From: Purshia tridentata
Taxonomy: Eukaryota; Streptophyta; Magnoliopsida; Rosales; Rosaceae
Length of the DNA: 44,714 nt
NCBI GenBank assembly: GCA_003254885.1
Contig: QANT01008138.1
Location: 1-44,714 of the forward strand
Direction: 5' to 3'
The notes under the pieces are model-generated. The model had not been told where the DNA came from and searched no databases. It was given only the letters and a program-made list of their open reading frames with translations. A program made the position numbers and the translations under genes. Positions within the stretch are counted from its first letter, which is position 1; every line of letters starts with the position of its first letter. Positions 1 to 12,800 of the stretch are shown piece after piece.

Positions 1-135
1 ATTGGGGTTTGGCCAAACCCCAAAGTGAAACCCCAGCCCCAAAATGAAACCCCAAACTCCAATCTGATAAGTTGTGAAACCCCAAACCCCAAACCCCAAT
101 CTGATAAGTTGTGTTGTGAAACCCCAAAAACCAAA
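1..135. repeat. Low-complexity AACCCC-rich tandem repeat
   Basis: Short units built on GAAACCCCAAA recur irregularly, and a longer unit starting CCAATCTGATAAGTTGTG occurs at about 59 and again at about 97. It is C-rich like a telomere repeat, but the plant telomere unit CCCTAAA is not what repeats here. I read it as a simple tandem repeat at the window edge. Confidence 0.6.
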
Positions 136-241
136 ATGAAACCCCAAACCAGACTTCACTCACGTGAGACACTCTCACTCACCCTTCACTCTTGAACGAA
201 ACCCAAAGGGCCAAACGCTCACTGCGCCTCCCAGCCACACC

Positions 242-1524
242 TAGGGCTGGGTCGGTTTGACCGAAAAACTGGAAACCGTTCCGAAACCGGTGCTACCGAT
301 ACCGAGAGAACCATAACCGGACCGAACCGGAGATGTCGGTTTGGTTTCGGTTCTCATAATTCAGAACCGTCAGTTTACCGAACGGAACCGAATATTAAAA
401 CTTAATCTTCATATTTATATATTTATACATATTTAACATTTTAGGTAATAAAACTAATATTAACCTAACTATATTTTAGATAATAAAATATATTTTATAT
501 ATCAATTGAACCATATATTAGATAATAAATATATTTCGTAATTGTTTTATTTCAATTGAATCATATATTTATTTTATAAAAAAGGTGAATGACATATTTC
601 TATGAATTCTTATGCCTTATTTTAATTGAAGTTAATAATTTTTTTGTTAAGACACACAATAGGATTTAGGGTTTAGTTTAGGGTATGAGAATAAGATAAT
701 ATATATATATATATATATATTAGTGTTTAGGATATTTTTAATTAGTTTTATATAAAATTTATTATATGTTTTATATGTTATAAAACATATGCAATATTAA
801 TTTATTAAATAAAAACTTCATATCCCAAATTTCAGATTTCAATCCCCAAAACTTCGAACCTCAAACACCAAAAGTTTATTCTATTTTATTTAACTCACTT
901 GTCCCTATACCTCATTTCCCAGTTTCCCACGTTACTCATCATCACTCATCATTCATGATTTCATCCATCCTCTCCTTTATCTTTTTTTTTTGACCACTCA
1001 TCCTCTCCTTTATCTTATATTCTTATTTTACTTCTTCCTTTGTCATTTCAATTTTTTCCTTTCTGGCTTTCTGCGTCTCTTCCCCTACTATCTCTCTCTC
1101 GCTTCCCACTTTACTGATCATTCATCAGTCATCACTCTTTTCCTTTATCTTATTTTATTTTCTTCCTTTTCATTTCAGTTTTTCCATTTCTGCAACTCTT
1201 CTCTGATTTATGATTGTATTGCAGATTTATGATTGTATAGGAGGTGGATTTATGATTTTCGTTTGCTGGGTTTTGTTATTTGCTTGAGTTTGTGTTGCTC
1301 CCTCTCTCTTTCTCTCCCTCTCTCCCTCTGGTCTCGCCTCTCTGTTTGAAACTCAGCACCGGAAAAGAACACCGAACCATGCCGGCACCCCTACAGGTGT
1401 GGTTTGGTCTGGTTTTTTTTTTCATTTTCCGGTGTTTAGCGCCGAACCACGCCGGCAGGGGACGTCCGGCGCGGCGCACGGTGTCAAGGGTGCGCCGGGC
1501 CGAACCACGCCGTGCCCACCCCTA
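242..1524. mobile_element. Degenerate hAT-like element or nested remnants
   Basis: The left end reads TAGGGCTGGGTCGG and the right end, read on the minus strand, TAGGGGTGGGCACGG. Both resemble hAT terminal inverted repeats. Subterminal stretches rich in CCGAACCGGAA and GGTTTCGGTT (about 255-395) and in GAACCACGCCG (about 1440-1515) fit hAT subterminal repeats. The 8 bases outside the two ends do not match, so this may be two degenerate or nested elements rather than one. No transposase reading frame is visible; the interior is AT-rich. Confidence 0.35.
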
Positions 1525-1911
1525 CAAAAAAGGTTAGAAAAGTAAATTTTTATTGACTCGGATAATAAAAGCTTAGGGGTATTAAAAAATGTTATTTAGT
1601 TAAATTATCTTGTAAGATGCCTCTCTCCTGCAGAGAGAATGTGGAAAGAGATTAAATTACTTTACATTTGCTTCGAAACTTAGTGCTACATTTTGTTTAT
1701 TATATTTTTATATTCTCTCCACTTTTTTCTTTTTTCCGGAGAAAAGAAGTCCCTCCCTTTTGTATAACATGACAGTTATGTATATAAATCAATCTGTACA
1801 AAAATCATTCCATTATTATGAGTTGCATATTGGCTAGCTGGGAAATACTAATTAGGTGGTAACGAGTATCTATGGAGGGTGTCAATGATGATTGCCACCC
1901 AAATTGGATGG

Positions 1912-1943
<32 letters not shown>

Positions 1944-3155
1944 ACTTCATTTAAAAGCAAATATTTAATTGATGGGTACTGGCAGCCCACCAGATTAGAT
2001 GTATCATTTGCTCTAACAACCTAATCAGCACATGACCAAACTGCATGTTTCATACCAAGTTCTGAAAGTCAAACTGGCAAAAGAACCTGGTTATTTTCGT
2101 CCTATACATACTTGTTACTGAGAAGCAACATGCATTGCATAGTCCAAAGATTTGGGCTTTCTCTGACTCTCAGTCCATCTTTGAAAAGCAAACTCACAAA
2201 GTTGAATATTATATGCATGAAAACAGATAGGTAATTTAGCTGAGCTAGTCGACTCATCTCAAATTCTCAATACAGAGGGTATTTTTCTTTTCTTTTCTGA
2301 GTATTTCTATAATAATTTTTAAAGGGACCACTTTGCTTTTTCAAGTTTTTCTAGGCAATATGAGAATTATGACATTGGTGACCTTTTAGCCTAGCCAAAG
2401 ACTTGACAACCTCCACAGTTTGAATTAATAATGGATCTGCCCAATTCCTTGAAAGGGAGATATCTATTGAAAGGGAAGATTGCTTTTGGGAAAAGTTGAT
2501 ATGTTTCATGAATGAAGTGATCACTTTCACTTCCCTCTATACTACTTTTTAGCATTCTTCTCTTCCACCTAAACATTATCTCCACATCAAGCCCACTATT
2601 ACCTTCACCTCTCACATCTCTCACATCTCTCACATCTCTCACATCTCTCACAAATCTAGTGTCAAGGTTGGCCCATTTGTAGCAATAGGATACATCTGTA
2701 TAATATTTCTGTTGATACTTGTATAAATGAGAAAATCCTAGTCATACATGTATAACCAACAATGCCAAATATATACATGACATGTATATTAAAGTATATA
2801 TAACATTAGTCTAGTATATATAATTGTAGAGATGACCAGACCATTATGATCTTTCTCTCTCTCTCGTCATCTCTCACAGAAAAGCACAAATGTACCCACC
2901 AGAATCTCTCTCCATCACAGCCATACGATCCAAGGGGCCACCTCACCACCACCAAACGGACCCCTCTTTCTAACATTTGTTTCTGTCTTCATACTCCAAA
3001 ATGAACACCTCATCTCCACCACCGCCTACTACTCTCCCAACCTTTCTCTCTCCCTCTCCTACCACCATTTATGTCTTCTTCTTCTTCACTCAAAACTCAT
3101 TCACTTAAGACCATAAAATTCTGAGCTCTGAGTCTTACCATTAATTACAACCGCC
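1525..3155. other. Intergenic and 5' flank of the MCTP gene
   Basis: No convincing gene is seen. The stretch holds a CT microsatellite at about 1912-1937 and a run of five CTCACATCT-type 9-mers at about 2611-2651. The last 150 bases before the MCTP start are rich in CT and CCACC motifs, typical of a plant 5' UTR and its pyrimidine patch. Confidence 0.5.
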
Positions 3156-6100
3156 ATGATCAAACTGGTTGTTGAAGTCCATGATGCCAGTGATCTCATG
3201 CCCAAAGATGGTGATGGCTTTTCAAGTCCCTTTGTAGAAGTAAATTTTGAGGACCAGAGACAGAGGACTCAAACCAAGCCCAGAGACCTCAATCCTTGCT
3301 GGAATGAGAAGCTGGTGTTCAACCTCAACAACCCCAGAGACCTTCCCAACAAGACCATTGATGTGATGGTCTACAATGACACAAAGGGCACTGGTCATCA
3401 CAAGAAATTCCTCGGCCGGGTCAGAATCTCCGGCGGCTTTGTTCCTCTCTCCGACTCTGAAGCCACAATCCAACGCTACCCACTTGACAAACGCGGCATC
3501 TTTTCCAATATCAAAGGCGATATCGCGCTCAGAATCTATGCGGTTCAAGATAACAATTCGTACAACAACCCTCCACCACGAGATGAGAGTGGTAATGTTG
3601 AAAGCGCAACTTCAGAGACTGCTCCTCCTCCTCTGCAAGAAATCAATACCAATGGACTTGATCATGGGGAAAGTGAACATTTTGTTGAGAAAATGAAGAA
3701 GAAGAAGCAGGAGAAGGAAGTGAGAACCTTCCACTCCATTGGAGCTGCTGAAAGTGCAGGTGGTCCACCTCCTCATTCTCATCAGTATCACCATCCTCCT
3801 CCACCGGTGTCGTCTTCGGGGTTTGGATTTGAGACCCACCAGATGAAGGAACCGGCACCCAGAGTCGAAACAAGGACGGATTTCGCTAGAGCAGGTCCAG
3901 CTCCAGGTCCGGCCACGGTTATGCATATGCAAGTTCCGAGAACGAACCCGGAGTTTGCGCTGGTCGAAACTAGTCCACCACTCGCAGCCCGCCTCCGCTA
4001 CAGAGGCGGAGGCGGGTGGGGAGGAGGAGGGGACAAGACCTCCTCCACATATGATCTGGTGGAGCAGATGCATTACTTGTATGTGAGTGTGGTGAAGGCT
4101 AGGGATCTTCCAACCATGGATGTCTCCGGAAGCCTAGACCCTTATGTGGAAGTGAAGCTTGGGAACTACAGAGGCATCACCAAGCAATTGGAGAAGAACC
4201 AAAACCCGGTTTGGATGCAAATTTTCGCTTTCTCCAAGGAGAGGCTGCAATCCAATTTGGTAGAAGTCATTGTGAAAGATAAGGATATTGTGAAGGATGA
4301 TTTTGTGGGCAGAGTCCATTTCGACATCTCTGAAGTCCCTGTTCGCGTGCCACCAGATAGCCCTTTGGCTCCTCAGTGGTATAGATTGCAGGACAAGAAT
4401 GGGGTGAAGGTTAGAGGAGAAATCATGCTTGCAGTTTGGATTGGGACTCAAGCTGATGAGTCTTTTTCTGAGGCTTGGCACTCTGATGCACATGACATTA
4501 ACCATGTCAATCTTGCTAGCACGAGATCAAAGGTTTACTTCTCCCCAAAGCTTTATTACCTTAGAGTTCAAGTTCTTGAAGCTCAGGATCTTATTCCCTC
4601 CGAAAGAGGCCGACCTTTGGAGACTTATGTGAAGGTGCAGCTTGGTAATCAGATGAGGGTCACAAGGCCTTCCCAAGTGCGTACCATTAACCCCATTTGG
4701 AACGACGAGCTCATGTTCGTGGCATCCGAGCCTTTCGAAGATTACTTAATCATATCGGTGGATGAGCGGGTTGGTCCTGGCAAGGATGAGATATTAGGAA
4801 GGCTAGTTCTTCCAGTTAGAAACCTTCCACAGAGACTTGAAATTCATAAGCTTCCTGAGCCTATGTGGTTCAATCTCCAGAAGTATTCGTCTGCAGGTGA
4901 AGCGGAGACTGAGAAGATGAAAGAGAAGTTTTCGAGCAAGATTCATCTTCTCCTTTGTTTAGACGCGGGGTATCATGTTCTTGACGAGTCCACGCATTTT
5001 AGCAGTGATTTTCAGCCTTCCTCCAAGCACCTGAGGAAACCTGGCGTTGGAATTCTCGAACTTGGGATTCTGAGTGCCAAGAATTTGCTGCCTATGAAGG
5101 GCAGGGATGGTAGGACTACTGATGCATACTGTGTGGCAAAGTATGGAAACAAATGGGTGCGAACCAGAACACTTCTCAACACTCTGACCCCTCGTTGGAA
5201 TGAGCAGTTTACTTGGGAAGTCCATGATCCATATACCGTCATCACCATTGGTGTTTTCGACAATCACCATATTCACGGAACCAAAGAAGACGCGAGAGAT
5301 CAGAGGGTTGGGAAGGTTAGAATTCGTCTATCGACTTTGGAAACTGATAGAGTATATACTCATTTCTATCCCCTGCTGGTTTTGACACCCTCTGGTTTAA
5401 AGAAGCATGGGGAACTTCATTTGGCAGTGAGGTTCACTTGCACAGCTTGGGCTAACATGGTGACTCAATATGGAAGACCGTTGCTCCCAAAGATGCATTA
5501 TGTCCAACCTATACCTGTTAGGTACATTGATTGGCTCCGCCACCAGGCAATGCAGATTGTGGCGATACGGCTTGCACGAGCAGAGCCACCACTCCGGCGG
5601 GAGACTGTTGAGTACATGTTAGATGTAGATTACCACATGTTTAGTATGAGGAGAAGCAAAGCCAACTTCCAACGCATAATGTCGCTTCTCACCGGATTCA
5701 CGACTATCTGCAAATGGTTCAACGACATTTGCTTCTGGAGAAACCCAATCACAACGTGCCTTGTGCACATCCTGTTTGTAATACTAGTTTGCTACCCAGA
5801 ACTGATCCTGCCCACAATCTTCCTCTACCTCTTTGTGATTGGTATGTGGAACTACAGGTTCAGGCCAAGGAAACCACCCCACATGGATGCTCGGATTTCG
5901 CAAGCAGAGTTTACACACCCGGATGAGTTGGATGAGGAATTTGACAGCTTCCCCACAAGTCGACCCTCTGACATTGTGAGGATGAGGTATGACAGGTTGA
6001 GGAGCGTAGCGGGTAGAGTGCAGTCGGTGGTTGGAGATTTGGCAACTCAGGGAGAACGAGCTCAGGCATTACTAAGCTGGAGGGATCCAAGGGCTACAGC

Positions 6101-6278
6101 AATCTTCATCATCTTCTCGTTGATCTGGGCTGTGTTCATATACATCACTCCATTCCAGGTTGTGGCAGTTCTGGTTGGGCTCTACTTGTTGCGGCATCCA
6201 CGATTCAGGAGCAGGACGCCTTCTGCACCTGTTAATTTCTTCAAGAGATTGCCATCCAAGTCAGATATGCTACTATGA
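3156..6278 (+). CDS. MCTP16: Multiple C2 domain and transmembrane protein, MCTP16/QUIRKY type
   Basis: Single-exon gene for 1040 residues, a normal length for this subgroup. Four C2 domains are visible at about residues 1-110, 300-420, 460-600 and 630-770. They are followed by the plant phosphoribosyltransferase C-terminal (PRT_C) module with hydrophobic segments near 863-898 and 980-1013, ending in KRLPSKSDMLL. A low-complexity Pro/His/Gly-rich linker separates the first two C2 domains, as in the QUIRKY/MCTP15-16 branch. C2 domains of this kind bind membranes and calcium, and the C-terminal segments anchor the protein in the ER; MCTPs act as tethers at plasmodesmata and in intercellular signalling. 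That role comes from the family, not from this sequence. The start ATG sits directly before the C2 motif IKLVVEVHDASDL. From memory the protein is closest to Arabidopsis MCTP16; QUIRKY itself is the alternative. The gene is convergent with the CDKAL1-like gene 545 bp downstream. Confidence 0.93.
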   Translation: MIKLVVEVHDASDLMPKDGDGFSSPFVEVNFEDQRQRTQTKPRDLNPCWNEKLVFNLNNPRDLPNKTIDVMVYNDTKGTGHHKKFLGRVRISGGFVPLSDSEATIQRYPLDKRGIFSNIKGDIALRIYAVQDNNSYNNPPPRDESGNVESATSETAPPPLQEINTNGLDHGESEHFVEKMKKKKQEKEVRTFHSIGAAESAGGPPPHSHQYHHPPPPVSSSGFGFETHQMKEPAPRVETRTDFARAGPAPGPATVMHMQVPRTNPEFALVETSPPLAARLRYRGGGGWGGGGDKTSSTYDLVEQMHYLYVSVVKARDLPTMDVSGSLDPYVEVKLGNYRGITKQLEKNQNPVWMQIFAFSKERLQSNLVEVIVKDKDIVKDDFVGRVHFDISEVPVRVPPDSPLAPQWYRLQDKNGVKVRGEIMLAVWIGTQADESFSEAWHSDAHDINHVNLASTRSKVYFSPKLYYLRVQVLEAQDLIPSERGRPLETYVKVQLGNQMRVTRPSQVRTINPIWNDELMFVASEPFEDYLIISVDERVGPGKDEILGRLVLPVRNLPQRLEIHKLPEPMWFNLQKYSSAGEAETEKMKEKFSSKIHLLLCLDAGYHVLDESTHFSSDFQPSSKHLRKPGVGILELGILSAKNLLPMKGRDGRTTDAYCVAKYGNKWVRTRTLLNTLTPRWNEQFTWEVHDPYTVITIGVFDNHHIHGTKEDARDQRVGKVRIRLSTLETDRVYTHFYPLLVLTPSGLKKHGELHLAVRFTCTAWANMVTQYGRPLLPKMHYVQPIPVRYIDWLRHQAMQIVAIRLARAEPPLRRETVEYMLDVDYHMFSMRRSKANFQRIMSLLTGFTTICKWFNDICFWRNPITTCLVHILFVILVCYPELILPTIFLYLFVIGMWNYRFRPRKPPHMDARISQAEFTHPDELDEEFDSFPTSRPSDIVRMRYDRLRSVAGRVQSVVGDLATQGERAQALLSWRDPRATAIFIIFSLIWAVFIYITPFQVVAVLVGLYLLRHPRFRSRTPSAPVNFFKRLPSKSDMLL

Positions 6279-6823
6279 GAAGGAAGTTATTAGCAGCTCA
6301 TTACCTTTATTATGTTGTAAGGCCAGTTTATTACTTATATACCTCATTCTCATGAAGAAAAAGGTTATTCAGTAAATAAACCCAACGAATAATTGCAGGG
6401 AAAACAGATAATGTACTTTTTCACTTTCTTGATTTGTATATCAAGTTTGTCAATACCATCTGTAGATTCATTCTTTTATCTCTACTTCCAGACCCAAGTG
6501 AGAGAGTGATCAAATTCGTATTTGTCTATTTCCATAGTAAAAAAGGTCCAACTAACTTAAAAGTGCTCAGCCTCAATAAGGTTAAATTACCAGAAATTAG
6601 ATCCAGCTTGTACTGTCAAATTCAAGTGAAGAAAAGCATTCAAGGGAATGGACGAAATAACTTATTGCTTTCAAGTTTCAACATCTTATATGCAACCACA
6701 CTATATCCAACATAACAGTTACCAAAAATATTCTATTCTCAATGATACAAACAAGCTCACAAGGCATTTTTTCATGAAAAATCATCGACAAAAATGGATT
6801 AGTACAACTACAACTAGAATGCT
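6279..6823. other. Convergent intergenic region with two 3' UTRs
   Basis: This 545-bp gap lies between the stop codons of two convergent genes and should contain both 3' UTRs. The reading frame of about 93 codons inside it has no recognisable features and is not called. Confidence 0.6.
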
Positions 6824-9800
6824 TTAATTAGATGACATGATCCTAAATCCTAGATGTACTAGAAGAGTTACAATTGTCAGGAAGCTCACAAGCATCCCAC
6901 CTAGAAGAGCCTTATCGACAAAACCCCATTCACCAATGCTTCCTTGGGCCTGCTCTTGCTCTTTCTTGGATCCCAAGCCAATTTCATTTTCTACATGTTT
7001 CTTAACATGGTTCTTTCGCTTCCTTAATAACCATCCAATCAGATTTCTGCTGTTCCGATCTTCTAGCGGAACGGCAGTCTTTGTTACAGCAGCTTTATCC
7101 AAGGTAGCCTGTCCTCCACAGCTTTCTGGTCCACAACCACAAGTTTCTGACTCTGTTGAACACGCACAAGTTTCAGAATCATTAAAACAAGGGAAACATT
7201 TTTCCTGACTAGGCCTTTCGTTTCCTGAAGCTGTTTTATCATTTATGTGAGGGATAGTCTCAATCACTTCCCCAAAAACTGACCACCTTCCAACCGATGT
7301 TAACTTGACAATAGCTGAAGTCCCTAGCATAGTATCTGGGGCAGCTACAAGCACCTGCACGTATCCCTTGGTATGGCCAACCTTAGGCAAAAAATAACAT
7401 AAAATTGTAAAAATCACTTCATTTCCTTTTGCCACTGAATAATTGTCCCAAAACCCTTAGAAACTTTGGTTGAAAATGCCATCTTGGTGTTATTAGAACA
7501 TAAGATAATCCATAATTGGCTATGAAATCAAAACAGCAAGCAGTATGTCGACACATGATAATCTAAGTACAGAATAGCATTGCAGTCAAATGTGCAAGGA
7601 GTTGTCATGAAGGGCCTCTTTTTATAGTATTAAAATTTCTATAGTGATCAACCAAGATTTATTTATGCTATTATGTACTTAAATGTAGCTAGAAAAATAA
7701 ATTGAAACTTGTTAGCCACCCTTGTGCTGCATTGTTATCGAATGTTGAGTAAAGAAAATAAATAAATAAAATTTGCTCGACTCAATTTTTATGAAATGTT
7801 GATTGAGAGATCAGTACCTCATTTTTAAACATCAAAACTGGATTTAAGTCTGTTCAACTATGAATGCAGTTAGTCACAAAATGAGTTGATTCTCAAATTA
7901 AAGAAGTAAAAACACAAGAACAGGTGACAATAGATGATATACAAGTACCATAGGGAGAGATTAACTTGTACGCTTTGCAGAGCACATAAGCTTACCAAGT
8001 GAATTCCATCAGTTGCAACATCAGTTATCCAAATTCTTTCCACCCTGCCCTCCATTCCAACATATGGTGTGAAAGCTTCAAAAACAGAAGTTAAGTCACG
8101 ACTCCTTTTCTTCACTATATTACTGGGGACCTTTTTCATCCTTGCAGCAGGTGTTCCTGAATTTGGAAACAAGATAAAACACAAAAGCTGGTCACAATTA
8201 TGTAATTGCTAACTCAATTATGTATCACAGTGGCAACAACTAACTTCATCGTACTCCCTTTCTGTTACAAAGATTCTCCATTTCACAACCAAAGATCCTC
8301 CAGTTACTACCAGTAAATTTATTATATGATAAAAACTTCTAATATTATTGTATCAATGTTAATAAATATTAGTAAATATTATTTCTATTAGATGGTTAAT
8401 AATAGTAATAAAAATAAATCACAACTTATATCAATAAAACATATTATTAAGTTATATTCTAATTTTCAGACAAAAAAGTTATATTCTAATCTTAAAGATA
8501 ACATTATAAATAAAATTTAAATTTATAAACATTATTTTTAGCAGATTTTCTTGGTTGGTGTAATGCTTCTTCACCATCAATGTAAATATGCTTACTTTCA
8601 TATTTTCTTTTAATAAAACTCTTTTATGTTTCCTATAAAAATTTGTAGGTATCTTCAATATTTATAAACAGACTTCCATTAAAAGAAAATGAGGTGTACA
8701 GAGTACAATACAGTGGACAAGATATCCACTTTGCTAAAGGATCCTAGACAGCAAACTCCAGAATAATATAAAAGCCACTAACATAATACAACATTATAGC
8801 ATAACAGCAAAAACCAATCCCTAAAAGTTTAAAACACAGCAGCCTCCCAATTCCAAATATTGCAGAACACGTATAATCCCTGAAAACTGGAATGACTGAG
8901 ACATGAAGCCCAAAATCAAACTCTCTCCCATATATTACCACCTCTTAATATTGTTATGGGATTGTCTATACATAGGCTGTTTTATTGTTTATGTTGGGGA
9001 AATGATCGAAAATAGGCATGGTCTCAAAATACTAAATTTTGTCGTAGATTCATATTTCTTATCAGCTTATCATTAATGAACAATATAACATGTGAATGCC
9101 ATGCTTTAACCAAGCGTTTGCCAAATTATAAGCAAGCTGTGAAGGAAAAATATAAACTAGGAAAACCACGGCTGCATCATAATTAGTGAATTAATAATAA
9201 TATAAAATACTATACATTAATGTACCTGGTCGAGGATAGAACTGTGAAATATGAACTTGAGCGAACTTGTACTCCTTAATAAGGCTAAGTGTTTGAGCAA
9301 AATCTTCATCCGTTTCACCTGAGAAGCCAGGATGTATGTAGAAACTTCAACCATTGTGAAACAATTTAAATAAATAAGAGACACTGTATCATAATAAAGT
9401 TACACACTGACCAGGAAATCCACATATTATATCAGTTGCAATCTGCATCCCTGGCACAAGCTCAGTTAGGGTATCTACCACAGTCTTGAACTCACTCACA
9501 GTATATTCCCGATTCATTCCCTGAAACAATAAGCATAGTTATTCGAATAAAGAAACCATAACGTAATGGGAGGTCTAGGTCTCTACATTTTATAAACATT
9601 ATATTTATTATTATCAGCTATAAGAAATTGAGCCAACTATGAAGAAAGAAACACAAAATGAAATTTTAGGACTTACAGTTAAGACAGCATCACTTCCAGA
9701 TTGGACTGGTACATGTAGAAATGAGTATACACATGGATGGCACAACACCTCTGCTATCTCTTTCAAGTGCTCCAGAATGAAAGGAGGATTCGTCATCCCA

Positions 9801-12800
9801 ATTCGAAGCATTGTGCTTGCATCAGAAGGAAGTTCTGCGACAATTGCATTCAGTAAAATTGGTAGATTGACCCCAATGTCACGGCCTGTCAAACATCAAG
9901 ACACCTATTATTATTTAACAAATCATCAGCATAAGCAATATCTTAACCAATTTTCCTTCAAATTTTGCATTGGTTTCTGTGTCCTGTCTGAAATAGTTTC
10001 TCTGGCAACATCCAATAAACTATAATACTAAAATTTGGGAGGATGTCAGGACACAGGAACATGGTAAACTTATGATTTACATTTTCGTTTTCTGTTCAAA
10101 TAGATTTGACATGTTTAACATAGATCTCAGCCAACCAGGGCCTACACGTTACCATTTTGAGCTAAAGCCTATAGGATTTATCATTCACTAATTGAATATT
10201 TGGGGAATTATCCAACTGATACAATAATTACAATTGCTTCTACCTTCAGAACCAGAATACAAACAAAAAATTATGGTTTAACATATTTGGGTCATTTCAT
10301 CATGCTTGCAAGATTCCTAACATCAATGTATAAATTACCAAAACCAAGTACCTTCAAAAAGGACACTGCCAAAACAAAATTTCTACAGATAAACAAGAAC
10401 TTTCATATTTACTAACAAAACCAAGACAGCAGAAATATCGCAATAAGTTACCATAAGCTCCAGTATCTTCACTGCTCAACCATATTTCCTTAACTCCATC
10501 AGCTACCACAGATTTTACACGTCCCACCTGCAGTGCTAAAACTTTAGTTAAATTGAAACCAAATATAAAGAAATAAGAAAAACCTATGGCACAATACTTA
10601 CAAGACTTTCAACAGTATAACTCCCCAAATGGCCGCGAGCATGCTTTGTCTTGCAGTAAGTGCAAGCACCTAAACAACCAACATTAATGGGAAGAATCTC
10701 AACAAACTTGTTTTTTCTGACCTGTTGAAAAAATTGAAGTGAAATACTCCACCTCTAGACTAGTTAACAATATAAGGTAGAAATAGAAACAGAAGGCAGA
10801 AGTGAAGAAAGCAAAAGATGTGCTAGAATGGGCAACACAAGAAGAAAAGTAAATCATAAAGAAAAACAAATAAAATGGAAACACCACAGTACAAATCTAC
10901 AAGATGCACCTTAGGGAGGTCAAGCGCTGGCAATGTCTTACGGCTCAAAAGCCGCACCTCGTGACCTTTCAAAGTCTCTTCAACAATTTCAACCACACGG
11001 TCAATTTGCTGGACTCCTACTATACTGACACCTTCTAACGCCTTTATATCTCGACTTCCTTGAGGCACACAACCAGCCACCACCAGGGGCTTTTTTGCAC
11101 CTTTACCTTTTGCTATCAAAGTGTCCATGGCAGACTGACTTGGAGATTTGACCGTGCATCTACACGTATGAGTTATAGATGATAAAATACATCATTTGTA
11201 TATGTAATTATACTTGTGAGGGAATAAAAACTTTTGGCAATAAACATGTGCACTAAAATAAAAGCAAAGCACTCATGCGCTCACACACACAATTGCAGAG
11301 AAAAAGAGATAGGAGTAATGTTGCAATAGCATCAAGCACAGAAGTTGGTTCAAAAAATTTTGATACTTACATTAATTACTATATGTAAGTACTCAAGCAA
11401 ATTTGACTGCCTTCACATTTATAATCAGAAACAAGAAAGAGATGAACTTAAGAATAAAAAGAATAGTTGACTTAAATGAAGGACTAGTATTCAAAACAGT
11501 TTAACTAAAGTTCAAACTATTACTATCTACAAACTATCAACTACATAAATAACTATAACAAACGACCAAAATTATGTCTCAATGATGGAAGCAATTACTC
11601 CTCAACTTTTATTTTATCCACATAAAAATTGAGAAGAGAAATAAAAGGATCCTCACGTATTTATGAGCCACAGGTCTGCCTCCTCAGGAATGTCACTTAA
11701 AGAATAACCAAAAGCTGAAAGTTGACCAGCCATATATTCACTGTCACTCTGGCATAACGACAAAGTGAAAGTAAAAAAAGAAAATAAGAAACTTTATGCG
11801 TCGAATCTCTGATATGAAACTACAAAGTGAAAAAATGCTGGTGACATAACAAGCTCTCATGCTAATATGACATTAAGGTCAAGCAAGGTAAAAGGTGAAC
11901 TAATAGCTGGAGTTAATATAAAGCTCAAATCCACAGACAACCTCCCTAAAGTTGGGAAAAACTGAATAACAGTCAACTAAAGTCAAAGCAAGGTATCTCC
12001 CAAAGCTGGTAAATTTTTCCAGATCTAAATGAGATTTCATTGATAATAAGATATCCTCAATAATATAGCAAGATAAAACCGATTACTTATAAATCACATT
12101 GATCATAGATTCGCTATACAAGAACAAAAACATTCCAAATATGATTAAACCTTCAAACACAATAGTTAACATTGAAAAGATAACTCGAGCATTGTAAGTG
12201 TCCTATTATTTGCTAAAGGAACATTAGAAAATTCCAATTTGAGCACTAATTATAATTGTAAACCTAATAATCTACACAGAGTCCATGTATTGAGTCTCGC
12301 ATGGCCCGATTAAGTTAAAATGAAGTGGCACATATGTCAACTTAGTATTTGTACCCTGAAGTAACCACAGAGTTCATGAATTGAGTGACACATGGCCCGA
12401 TAAAGTTAAAATGAAGTGGCATATATTTAAGCCCAAAGCGAACAATATCTGACAATCCAGTTCTGGGTAGTTAAGCATAGAACATATAAATGACTAAACT
12501 GTTATTTACAATGTGATATCTAAGTTCTACCAAAAGCCATGATGAACAGAGAAGAAATGTACACAAACTGTTTTATAGATGAGATAGTTCTGTCAATTGT
12601 TCCTTCTCATAATAAAGACGTAGCACTCTTCTCTTTCCTTTTGACTAGCAAGACCAGTAGCACAGGGAAAAGCATAAGACTATTATTAGTTTTGTTTCTT
12701 TCCAAAAACCACATAAATCTTTCAATTTCTTTGCTCATGTAACCTGATTGAATTAATCTACTTTTAACCACTCCTACCACATCATATTCTCCAAAAATTC

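Noticed and set aside
1-135. Possible interstitial telomere repeat
   Set aside because: The repeating unit is AACCCC-rich and lacks the CCCTAAA plant telomere unit in tandem.
2391-2651. Minus-strand frame beginning with repeated Met-Arg-Asp-Val units
   Set aside because: The repeat is simply the translation of the CTCACATCT tandem run.
3222-5385. Several antisense and shifted frames of 60-150 codons across the MCTP gene
   Set aside because: They are shadows of one long conserved frame with four C2 domains; none shows its own motifs.
9639-10025. Plus-strand frame of 128 codons
   Set aside because: It is antisense to a CDKAL1 exon with matching splice sites and clear conservation on the minus strand.
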